Below, piece after piece: positions 1-8,001 of a stretch of DNA of 40,547 nt. The stretch is from the NCBI GenBank assembly GCA_005878985.1, contig VBMA01000078.1, positions 1 through 40,547 on the forward strand, given 5' to 3'. A program made the position numbers and the translations under genes. Source of the stretch: Methanobacteriota archaeon. GTDB lineage: Archaea > Thermoplasmatota > Thermoplasmata > RBG-16-68-12. Under the pieces are notes generated by a model that was not told where the DNA came from, searched no databases, and worked only from the letters and a program-made list of their open reading frames with translations. Numbering within the stretch: the stretch's first letter is position 1; each line of letters starts with the position of its first letter.

Positions 1-1905
1 CTCATAACGCTTGAGCCAGTGCAGCGCAGTCCCTTTCCCGAGCCATGCCTTCGCATGATTCGCGTCGAGCGCCAGTGTGCGGTCGAACGCCGCCACGGCG
101 CCTTCGTAGCGCTTCTCGCCTTCGAGGGCCAGCGCGAACAGGTACCATCCTTTCACGTGCTCGGGCGCGTAGCGCGTCGCCCGATCGAGGCAGTCGATCG
201 CCTCTGCGAACGCGTTCAGCCGATAGTGCGCGCGCCCTTTCTCGTACCAGAGGTCGGGGGACGCGGGGGTCGCCTCGATCGCGACGTCGGCCTTCACCGA
301 ATCGGCATATCGGCCGAGGGAGAACAGGAGGGCCGCTTTGTGAGAGGCCGCATCCGCGTTTCGCGGATCGAGCCGGAGGACTGTGTCGTACGCGGTGAGC
401 GCCTCTTCCGGTTGGCTCAGGATCTGGTGGGCCTCGCCCCGTGCGGTCCAGGTGCCTGTATCGGCCGGATCCTTCTGGAGGATGACCTCGCAAGTCCGGA
501 GGAGGACCTTCGCGTTCTTCGAGTGTCGCAAGGCGTCCCGCTGGCCGCGAAGCGCGTCGAGGTCATCGGGCGCGACGACCCGGAGGCGCTCGAACGTCGC
601 GTAGGCGTCCTCAGCCTTGCCGAGGGCGAGCAGGGCTCGGCCTTTGTCTTTCAAGGCCCGCGGATGGTGCGGCTGGATCGCGAGGATCGCGTCGCAGGCG
701 ACGACGAGATCGGCCCACCGCTCGGACCGCAGGAGGAGATCCCGCTTCGCCTCGAGTCCGTCGTACGATCGTGGCTCCACGGCCAAGAAACCGTCGAGGG
801 AGGCGAGCGCTTCCTCGCGGCGGTTCAACTGGACGCACGCATGGGCTTTCGCGTACAACGCACCCCCGTGGCGGGGATCGAGGGAGACGATTTTCGATGC
901 CTCCTTGACGACCTCGTCCCACCGGGCCAGGGATCGGAGGGCCTCGAGCCGCCCGACCCGCGGAGCGAGCGTCTTCGGGGTGAGGCCGATCGCGCGATCG
1001 TACGAGCTGACCGCGTCGATGCTCCGGCCAATCTTGCGCAGCAGCTCGGCGCGGCTCGTCCATCCGGCAGCGTCGCCGTCCCGCTGGCGGAGGGCCTCGT
1101 CGTAGGATCGCAGTGCCTCGTCGTTCTGATTCGAGGCGCCGAGGATGTCCCCACGGAGCCGCCACGCGTCCGGGTCGTACGGATCCAGCTGGATCACCCG
1201 GTCCAAGCAGCGGAGGGCCCTCGGCGAATCCCCGCCGGCGAGGTACGCCAGCGCTTTTCCCTCCAGGGCCTCTTTGCCCTCGGAGTTGATCCGAAGGGCG
1301 CGGTCGAACGCCGATTGGGCCTCGTCGAGTTCGTTCTTCCGCCGGTGCGCCTCGCCGGTCCTCACCCAGAGGTCGGCGTCGTCCGGGATGAGCGAGAGGA
1401 CTCGGTGGTAGCCGTCGACATCGTCGGGATTGAGGTTCACGACCTGCATGTACGCCCGGATGGCCTCGGGCCGCTGCTCGAGCGCGACGTGGGCATCGCC
1501 TTTCCGCTCCCAGAGGTCCTGCGCCTTCGGATCGATTCGCAATCCGGCGTCGTAGTAACCGAGGGCATCCGATGCGCGTTCTTGGGCAAGCAGGATGTCT
1601 CCCTGGAGGCCGAGGGCCCGAAGGCTGCCGCCGTTCGCCGCAAGGGCATGGGTTGCGGCGGACTGAGCCGACTCGACCCGACCGACGCGAAGAAGGCCTA
1701 ATCCGACGGTCGCATACGCCTCCTGGAAGTCCTCGATTCGCGCCGCCGGCTCTTGCGCTTCGAGGATCTCGAGGGCCTTGACGAACGCGATCGCCGCGCG
1801 CTGTGGCGCGTCCGCGTCAAGGGCCGCGTTACCGGAATTCACGAATCGGTTCGCCTTGTCGAGCACCCGTCCCTCTCGATCGAGGAGACCTTGGAAGAGG
1901 GCCAT
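1..1905 (-). CDS. TPR-repeat protein (3' end truncated by window edge)
   Basis: Open minus frame of 635 codons from ATG at 1905 to the window edge; translation has repeated TPR units such as WYLFALALEGEKRYEGAVAAFDRTLALDANHAKAWLGKGTALHWLKRYE. TATA-like CTATAAGT near 1983-1990. Confidence 0.85.
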   Translation of the reverse strand, partial: MALFQGLLDREGRVLDKANRFVNSGNAALDADAPQRAAIAFVKALEILEAQEPAARIEDFQEAYATVGLGLLRVGRVESAQSAATHALAANGGSLRALGLQGDILLAQERASDALGYYDAGLRIDPKAQDLWERKGDAHVALEQRPEAIRAYMQVVNLNPDDVDGYHRVLSLIPDDADLWVRTGEAHRRKNELDEAQSAFDRALRINSEGKEALEGKALAYLAGGDSPRALRCLDRVIQLDPYDPDAWRLRGDILGASNQNDEALRSYDEALRQRDGDAAGWTSRAELLRKIGRSIDAVSSYDRAIGLTPKTLAPRVGRLEALRSLARWDEVVKEASKIVSLDPRHGGALYAKAHACVQLNRREEALASLDGFLAVEPRSYDGLEAKRDLLLRSERWADLVVACDAILAIQPHHPRALKDKGRALLALGKAEDAYATFERLRVVAPDDLDALRGQRDALRHSKNAKVLLRTCEVILQKDPADTGTWTARGEAHQILSQPEEALTAYDTVLRLDPRNADAASHKAALLFSLGRYADSVKADVAIEATPASPDLWYEKGRAHYRLNAFAEAIDCLDRATRYAPEHVKGWYLFALALEGEKRYEGAVAAFDRTLALDANHAKAWLGKGTALHWLKRYE

Positions 1906-2085
1906 CCCTATCATCCCATCCCGCGGGGCGCGGTCAATCCAGGGCCGCGTCGGACAAGTGGCCGACATGCAAAGCGGATGACTTATAGATATCGCCAACG
2001 GCCCTGCGCGGTGGACAATAGGCCGACTTCGTCAACGCCGGGTCGTTGTGACAATCGCGCTAAGTATGCGCCCCTCGATTTCCAG

Positions 2086-2099
2086 CTGACAATTGTCAG
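2086..2099. promoter_or_regulatory. Perfect 14-bp palindrome CTGACAATTGTCAG near the predicted TSS of the 2112 gene
   Basis: Seen directly. CTAAGTAT TATA-like element about 25 bp upstream; extra GACAAT half-sites at 2014-2019 and 2050-2055. Confidence 0.4.
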
Positions 2100-2111
2100 A
2101 CGGGATAGACG

Positions 2112-2315
2112 ATGGCACGCAGAGGAGTGGAACGGCCGAAGCCGACCAAACTCCGGAAGGAAACACGGGAGTGGCTGACGAAGCAGACGATTCCGAACGC
2201 CCGGCGAATTGCGCGGGATCTGGAAAACGAAGGCGAGGACGTACAAGATCTCCTCGCGGCGATCGACGAGCTTGAGGCCCTCCTGAAAGAGGGATCCACA
2301 AAAGCCAAACCGTGA
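2112..2315 (+). CDS. Small charged hypothetical protein (67 aa)
   Basis: ORF MARRGVERPKPTKLRKETREWLTKQTIPNARRIARDLENEGEDVQDLLAAIDELEALLKEGSTKAKP with TATA-like element upstream. Confidence 0.65.
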   Translation: MARRGVERPKPTKLRKETREWLTKQTIPNARRIARDLENEGEDVQDLLAAIDELEALLKEGSTKAKP

Positions 2316-2359
2316 CCCGAGCAAGGACTCAAGTATTCGCGGCCGAGTCTCCCACGCGA

Positions 2360-2430
2360 GCGTGGGTAGTCTAGCGGCAGGACGTTGGCCTTCCAAGCCT
2401 ACGACGCGGGTTCAACTCCCGCCCCACGCA
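2360..2430 (+). tRNA. tRNA-Gly (anticodon UCC)
   Basis: Cloverleaf: acceptor GCGTGGG/CCCACGC, D-stem GTC/GAC, anticodon loop CTTCCAA, T-arm GCGGG TTCAACT CCCGC, discriminator A; CCA not encoded. Confidence 0.93.
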
Positions 2431-2444
2431 CTCGATCTTGCTCG

Positions 2445-2491
2445 AAAAAATAGGGGGACCGGCGGAGTCGTGGAGGCGACCCTCTCCGCCG
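2445..2491 (-). terminator. Hairpin plus T-run downstream of the 36-aa small ORF
   Basis: 8-bp inverted repeat CGGCGGAG (2460-2467)/CTCCGCCG (2484-2491), followed on the minus strand by T6 (2445-2450). Confidence 0.35.
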
Positions 2492-2518
2492 ATCGGTGGG
2501 ATGGATGGGTTGTGAGCG

Positions 2519-2629
2519 TTAGCCGTCGTCGTCGGACACATCGAAGTCGAGCGAGCATCCGTACGAGGCATAGACGTCCTGCCAGCTCTGGTCTGCTCCC
2601 GCGTACATCTCGTTCACCGGAGCCATCAT
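2519..2629 (-). CDS. Candidate small acidic protein (36 aa)
   Basis: Translation MMAPVNEMYAGADQSWQDVYASYGCSLDFDVSDDDG; CTTATAC TATA-like element at about 2666-2672 gives a predicted TSS roughly 14 nt upstream of ATG; hairpin plus T6 downstream. Confidence 0.45.
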   Translation of the reverse strand: MMAPVNEMYAGADQSWQDVYASYGCSLDFDVSDDDG

Positions 2630-2753
2630 TGCCGCGCTTGCCACGGCGGTCCGAAAGTTGCCGCGGTATAAGATGCGGAACGGGGGAGAGGTGTGCGAAA
2701 GTATTGGGCTGGAGGTGTGAAAGTACTCGGCCGTGATGGGCGAATCGGGCGCT

Positions 2754-3002
2754 TCACCGGTTCGTCAGCCACTCAAAGGCGTGGTTTGCCGCGAGCGCGG
2801 CGACCGCCCCGAGGGCAAGGAACGAGAGTCCAATCTCACCGACCCATGCGAGCCACGCGGCAAAGAGGACCACGGCGAGGATCATGAGCATCAAGAGTCT
2901 GGACGGAATCGTCTCGACGAAGACCACCAGAAGCCCGAGGAAAAGTAGGAACACGACGACGGCGTAGAGCGCGGCCGCCGCGAGGTCCGGCACAAGCGCC
3001 AT
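2754..3002 (-). CDS. Small multi-span membrane protein
   Basis: MALVPDLAAAALYAVVVFLLFLGLLVVFVETIPSRLLMLMILAVVLFAAWLAWVGEIGLSFLALGAVAALAANHAFEWLTNR; hydrophobic helices. Confidence 0.65.
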   Translation of the reverse strand: MALVPDLAAAALYAVVVFLLFLGLLVVFVETIPSRLLMLMILAVVLFAAWLAWVGEIGLSFLALGAVAALAANHAFEWLTNR

Positions 3003-3035
3003 CCGCGAGCGCCGAAGGCACAACCCGACATAACG

Positions 3036-4817
3036 TTATGGAGGTACCTCGATCACGTGGCGAACGTGGACCGCTTCCCCGCGACGGAAGTCCACCATCT
3101 CTCGGGCGCTGAGCCGCGCGGTGCCCACGGCGCGCACGTCCTTCCCATGACGGACGACGACCTCGTCGCCCGGTCGAATCTCCGGAGCTGCGTCGACGAC
3201 ACCCACCGCGAAGATATTCCCTTTCGGGCGGAAGTCCTCGATCTCGACCCAGTACGCGTCGGCCGCGGAGAGGATCACGCCGCCGGCAAGGGTCAGAGAG
3301 AGCATCCCGCGTCCCGTGTGCATCGCGACCTGCGTGCCTTCGCGGATCACGCGCACATCAGGCATGCGGCCGCGGAAGGTGGCGCCTCGCACCAGGCCCA
3401 GCCCTGCCTCGCCAAACTGGAAGCGAGCGATGTTCGACATCTCCTCCGAGAAGCGAAGGCCTTTCGGAACGTGAGGCGCCGACCGGGTGACGTGGCTCAG
3501 CGTCGCGGTCAGAGACGCAAGGGATTCGTCCGAGGTCGGCCGTTCCTTCGAAGTTGGGATTGCATCGGGCACGGCGGCCTTCACGATCGGCGCCTCCGCG
3601 GCGAGATGGGCGACGACCGTCTCGTACCGGTTCGCCGCGAGAAACGCCCGGAGGTCCTCGGTGATCATCGCGGCCTCGTCGCGGCTCCAGTCTCCCGTCA
3701 CGGGGATGTCGTAAGCACCCGCCGGGTAGAACCGCTCCAGCTCGCGCGGGATCAGGCCGAGGGGCGACGTGACGATGACCTCGTGAACGGCCGAGGGGTT
3801 CGCGCTCGCCAGGATCGCGTCGCGGAACCGGCGGTGGCTGCGGCTCGTCGAGTACGGCTTGCGGGCGGAGCAGGGGAGCAAGAGAAGGATCCGAGCTGAA
3901 GGCCGTTTCGCATAGCGCTCCCGGATGCGCCGTCGGAATCGGACGATCTCGGGTCGAGCGAGCGACTCGGCGGAGTACGCCCGCATCTCGCCGCCGGCAA
4001 CCGGCGTGTACGGCTCCACGAGATCGGATTCCCGCAGATCGAGATGGCGCACGACGGCGGTGTTCCACGGAGCGTTCGCGAGACGGCGCTCCACGAGCTC
4101 GCGCAAGCGGCCATGGACCAGATGATTCCGGACGAGGAGCATCTCGCGGAACAGCGCCCGATCGTTGTGCGCGCCGAGGTCCTCACCGGCCGCGCATGCC
4201 GGACACGCACATGCGTCGCGGTCCGCTTGGGCGACGGGCACCGTCCCGTCCGCCGTGTGGAACAGACCGCGCGCGCTATCGAGACGCATCCGACTCGAGT
4301 CGACGACATCGATCCCGGCGTACACCAAGACCGAGAGGTTCGACGGCGTGGCCAAGCCGGTGACGGCGACGACCTTCGCGGGGCCCAGGGTCTCCCGAAC
4401 CGCTCGGATCGCCGACACGAATTCCCGCGGGAATCGTTCGAATTCCGGTCCGTTTGCGATGAACACGCCGGAGACGGCTTTTGCGGCGACCAGGTCGGAT
4501 TCCCCGGAGACTACGGCCCAATCGCCGGCAACGGCTTCGTGCGGGATCTCCAAGTCGGCGAGGGCCAGCGGGATCCCTTTCGCCGCCGGAAGGTCGTCTG
4601 GATCCTTGGCCGGTCGCGGCGCGAAGGAACTTCCACCGACGCGGACCTGAAACCGTGGATCTTCGGTCCGCTCGGAAACGAGGAGCCCTTCGGCGTACGA
4701 CGGCGCCCCGCGGGAATCGCCATGGAGGAACAGGACCAGAGGTGTGGTCAGGGTGCGCTCGCCGCGGTTCCAGATCCCATGGCGACCGAGACCGCCTCGC
4801 GCATCGATCTCAAACAT
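3036..4817 (-). CDS. arcS: Archaeosine synthase (TGT-like with C-terminal PUA domain)
   Basis: 593 aa; ArcS-type motif LLLPCSARKPYSTSRSHRRF, degenerate TGT-like N-terminal half, C-terminal PUA-like segment (PGDEVVVRHGKDVRAVGTARLS). Confidence 0.88.
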   Translation of the reverse strand: MFEIDARGGLGRHGIWNRGERTLTTPLVLFLHGDSRGAPSYAEGLLVSERTEDPRFQVRVGGSSFAPRPAKDPDDLPAAKGIPLALADLEIPHEAVAGDWAVVSGESDLVAAKAVSGVFIANGPEFERFPREFVSAIRAVRETLGPAKVVAVTGLATPSNLSVLVYAGIDVVDSSRMRLDSARGLFHTADGTVPVAQADRDACACPACAAGEDLGAHNDRALFREMLLVRNHLVHGRLRELVERRLANAPWNTAVVRHLDLRESDLVEPYTPVAGGEMRAYSAESLARPEIVRFRRRIRERYAKRPSARILLLLPCSARKPYSTSRSHRRFRDAILASANPSAVHEVIVTSPLGLIPRELERFYPAGAYDIPVTGDWSRDEAAMITEDLRAFLAANRYETVVAHLAAEAPIVKAAVPDAIPTSKERPTSDESLASLTATLSHVTRSAPHVPKGLRFSEEMSNIARFQFGEAGLGLVRGATFRGRMPDVRVIREGTQVAMHTGRGMLSLTLAGGVILSAADAYWVEIEDFRPKGNIFAVGVVDAAPEIRPGDEVVVRHGKDVRAVGTARLSAREMVDFRRGEAVHVRHVIEVPP

Positions 4818-4856
4818 GGAGGCGCAGCGATGGCTCCGGCCGAGTATAAAGTCTGA

Positions 4857-5390
4857 CTAGTCCAGCGCGACCGTGTCCCGCTCGATGAACGCGAGTTCCT
4901 TCGCATCGAACGCGCGCTCGTCCACGCTCAAGATCAGCGCGGCCCGGTGCAGGGCGATCTGCTCGTTGACGTATTCGAGGAAGTGCAAGATCCGCGCGAA
5001 GTCGTTGTTGATCATCAGATACTCAATCCCATCGAGGAGGATGACCGCGCGCGGTCCATCGTTCACGAAGTTCGCGATCAGGTTGCTCAGACTGTTCAGA
5101 TTGTGCGGATCGATGTAATCCTTGCCGAGCGTCGTGGAGAGCCAGACGATGCGGATCTCCTTCTCCCCCTGGCGCCGGACGATGTGGTTCGGGTGTTGGC
5201 GGGTGATGTACATCGGGCGCCAGCCGGCATCGACCGCCTGCTGGAACGCCGAGAGAGCCTTCTCGGGCTTCTTCTCCTTCATCAGGTAGGCGCGTCCTTC
5301 CTCGAGGTCCTTCTTCTTGCCGAAGAGCAGGTCCTTGAGAAGCTCGTCTTCCTTGAAGGCGAGCAGGAGCGGCCACACTAGCCGCCGCAT
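4857..5390 (-). CDS. DUF835 domain-containing protein
   Basis: 177 aa with DUF835-like core (MYITRQHPNHI...WLSTT...LNSLSNLIANFVNDGPRAVILLDGIEYLMINNDFARILHFLEYVNEQ); TATA-like TATAAAAA upstream. Confidence 0.8.
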   Translation of the reverse strand: MRRLVWPLLLAFKEDELLKDLLFGKKKDLEEGRAYLMKEKKPEKALSAFQQAVDAGWRPMYITRQHPNHIVRRQGEKEIRIVWLSTTLGKDYIDPHNLNSLSNLIANFVNDGPRAVILLDGIEYLMINNDFARILHFLEYVNEQIALHRAALILSVDERAFDAKELAFIERDTVALD

Positions 5391-5505
5391 GGAACCGCCT
5401 TGCCATCCGGAGGTCGGTTTTTATACGTATCCTATCGACTATCGCACCTGAGAGTTATTGGTCCGGATGGCCATGCCTCCCGAATCCCTCAGCCAGTGAT
5501 GCCCA

Positions 5506-7161
5506 CTAGGTCGGGGGAGGAGGCGGGGAGAGGGGCACCAACATGGGTCGGCCACACCGGAAACAGAACTTGTTCGTCGGCTGATTCATGCTCTCGCAGG
5601 TCGGGCAGCGCACCGACACCGCAACGACCGCCGGAGAGGCCCTCGCGTATCGCACGAACAAAACGAGGATCGCTCCGACGACTGCCGAGGGGACGACGAG
5701 AATCAAGAGGGCGATCAAGGGAAAGCCCGCGACCGAGACGGTCCACAGCGATGGCGGCGGGGGAGGAGGCGGCGAGTAGGCCAAAGTGATCCGATCCAGA
5801 ACCGGTGTCACGGACGCATTCAGCGTCACCAACGCCGCGAGGACGAGCGCAAACCGAGCGGGTGGCAGGTGTAACTTCATCGGACCCTGAACAAAGACCG
5901 GCGCCGAGGGGCTGGACCACGAGTAGTCGGGGTAGGAGGTGTTCCCGACCTGAACCGAAACTCCGATGCCGGTGCTGTCGGAGACCGTTCCTGCCCACTC
6001 AATCGAGTCCCACAGGGTGTTGCGAGACGAAGAATCCACGATCGCCGAGACGAAGTATCCGGAGCTCACATACGAAGGAGGAGCGGATCCGGGAGAATAC
6101 ACCGCGAAGCCGATTCTCCAGTTCCACGGGCCCTCGGCCCCGCCATAGTACATGCGCGTCGCGCCGGCAGCGGCGACGATCTTCGGAACGGCAACCCCGG
6201 CGCCGTCCCAAGCGCCGGAGCCTCCCGGCGTGAAGACAGGGTTCCCGGGGTCTTTCGTCCACACCCGACCGTCCGGCGACGTCGCGCGCCCGATCTGATC
6301 GTAGTCCAAACCGTTCCCCGTGTAGAACATTTCGAACCCCGCCGGGCCGGCCACGACGCCACCCGGATGGACGCGGCTCGATTCCCACGACACGTCCGGG
6401 ACCATCAGGGGATTCAGAGGATCCTCGTTCCAGTTGATTCCGTCCGGCGAGGTGGCCCGTCCCACCTTGTACACGAAATCCCCGGAGTGGCCGGAGAAGT
6501 AAAGGACCCACTCCAGGCCGACCTTGATGACCGCGGGCGTGCTCGTTGCCGCGCTGTCCCAGGACTGAAGGCCCCGGAAGACCGGGGCGCTGCCGTAGCG
6601 TGTCCAGGTGGTCCCGTCGGGCGAGGTGGCGTATCCGATCTGGATCGCGAGGGGACCGTTCCCGGCGTACCACATCCGGTACACGTTCCCATCGTGGACC
6701 ACGACCGGATTGCCGAGCGTCTGGTCCCAGCCGGCGGCGTTCGCCATGAGGACCGGGTTGCCGGCGAACCGGGTCCAGCTCATGCCGTCCGAACTCGTCG
6801 CATATCCGAGGCTACACTGGGTGCCGACGCATCCCTGGTACCACATCTTGTAGACGCCCGCCTCGTACAAGACGCTCGGGGAGTCGACCCAGTCCGATTC
6901 CCACCCCGTGCTCGGACCGAGCGCGGGGTTCGCGTACGACCTGACCCACGGCGAGATGGAGCTGTCCAGCACCAGCGCCCCCGGAGACGACGCCGCATCG
7001 AGCTTGGAAAGGGTGCCGGTCAGAAAGTCGGCTTGCGTCGTCCACGTCATGCTCGTCGCGGCCGACGCCGTGAGGGAAGCGGAACACACGAGGACGGTGA
7101 GCCCCGCGAGGATCAGGGAGCTCGTCGCCAGGTCGCGTCGCTGAGACGTGAAGCACCCCAT
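5506..7161 (-). CDS. Secreted/anchored beta-propeller (glycosidase-like fold) protein with TM helix and C-terminal zinc ribbon
   Basis: Signal-peptide-like N-terminus; repeated YKMWYQG...LGYATSSDGMSWTR blades; poly-Pro linker, TM helix, C-terminal CPTCESMNQPTNKFCFRCGRPM. Confidence 0.75.
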   Translation of the reverse strand: MGCFTSQRRDLATSSLILAGLTVLVCSASLTASAATSMTWTTQADFLTGTLSKLDAASSPGALVLDSSISPWVRSYANPALGPSTGWESDWVDSPSVLYEAGVYKMWYQGCVGTQCSLGYATSSDGMSWTRFAGNPVLMANAAGWDQTLGNPVVVHDGNVYRMWYAGNGPLAIQIGYATSPDGTTWTRYGSAPVFRGLQSWDSAATSTPAVIKVGLEWVLYFSGHSGDFVYKVGRATSPDGINWNEDPLNPLMVPDVSWESSRVHPGGVVAGPAGFEMFYTGNGLDYDQIGRATSPDGRVWTKDPGNPVFTPGGSGAWDGAGVAVPKIVAAAGATRMYYGGAEGPWNWRIGFAVYSPGSAPPSYVSSGYFVSAIVDSSSRNTLWDSIEWAGTVSDSTGIGVSVQVGNTSYPDYSWSSPSAPVFVQGPMKLHLPPARFALVLAALVTLNASVTPVLDRITLAYSPPPPPPPSLWTVSVAGFPLIALLILVVPSAVVGAILVLFVRYARASPAVVAVSVRCPTCESMNQPTNKFCFRCGRPMLVPLSPPPPPT

Positions 7162-7275
7162 ACAAAAGAGGCTGAGGGGAACAAGAACCTTTGTGGGCGG
7201 GCGGTCCTCATTTCTGCGAGGGGGCGAGCGACGGGACGGAAGCTTTATCGCGCGATGGCTTTTCGTCCGCCGTCC

Positions 7276-8001
7276 ATGTCACCGGCGGTCATCGGGATCA
7301 TTGGCGGTTCGGCTCTCGGCGACGCGTTCGAACTCGAGGATGAACAGGCGAAGTTCCTCGTCACGCCGTACGGCGCTCCGAGCGATCCCCCGCGTATGGG
7401 GAAACGTGGCGAGGCGACCGTGGTCTTCCTCCCCCGCCACGGGAAGGACCATCGAATTCCGCCGCACAGATTGAACCACCGGGCGAACCTCTGGGCGATG
7501 AAAGAACTCGGGGCGACGCACATCCTCGCGACGTCGTCCACGGGCTCCCTCAAGAAGACGATCCACCCGGGGACGTTCGTGGTCCCAGACGACTTCATCG
7601 GATATTGGAACATCCCGACGTACTACGACGACCGCGTTGTCCATGCCACCCCGGCGCTCGACGGACCCGTCCGCGCGGCCTTCGTCGCGGCGGCAAAGGA
7701 CGCGAAGGCGACGGTCCACGACGGCGGGACCTATGTACAGACGACCGGACCGCGGCTCGAGACCCGAGCCGAAGTCGCGCATTTCACGAAAATCGGGCAC
7801 ATCGTCGGGATGACGATGGCCTCGGAGGCCACGCTCGCATCCGAGCTCGGAATCCCGTACGCCTCCCTTTGCACCGTCGACAACTTCTGCAACGGGATCG
7901 TGGATGAGCCGCTGACCTTCGAAAAGATCCGAGAGACGCAGCGCCAGAACGCGGACCTCACGCGGACGGTCGTCGCGAAGGCGCTGGAGCGAATCCGATG
8001 A
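7276..8001 (+). CDS. mtnP: 5'-methylthioadenosine/methylthioinosine phosphorylase family
   Basis: MSPAVIGIIGGSALGDAF..., RHGKDHRIPPHRLNHRANLWAMKELG, MTMASEATLASELGIPYASL. TATA (TTTATC about 7244) favours ATG 7276 over 7255. Confidence 0.9.
   Translation: MSPAVIGIIGGSALGDAFELEDEQAKFLVTPYGAPSDPPRMGKRGEATVVFLPRHGKDHRIPPHRLNHRANLWAMKELGATHILATSSTGSLKKTIHPGTFVVPDDFIGYWNIPTYYDDRVVHATPALDGPVRAAFVAAAKDAKATVHDGGTYVQTTGPRLETRAEVAHFTKIGHIVGMTMASEATLASELGIPYASLCTVDNFCNGIVDEPLTFEKIRETQRQNADLTRTVVAKALERIR

Noticed and set aside
19-1701. 560-aa plus-strand ORF
   Set aside because: Antisense of the TPR gene; the minus frame gives clear TPR repeats and this frame gives no recognisable domain.
6367-7275. N-terminal half of the 544-aa plus ORF (6367-8001)
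   Set aside because: Upstream part is antisense to the beta-propeller gene; the phosphorylase starts at 7276 (or 7255) downstream of a TATA box.
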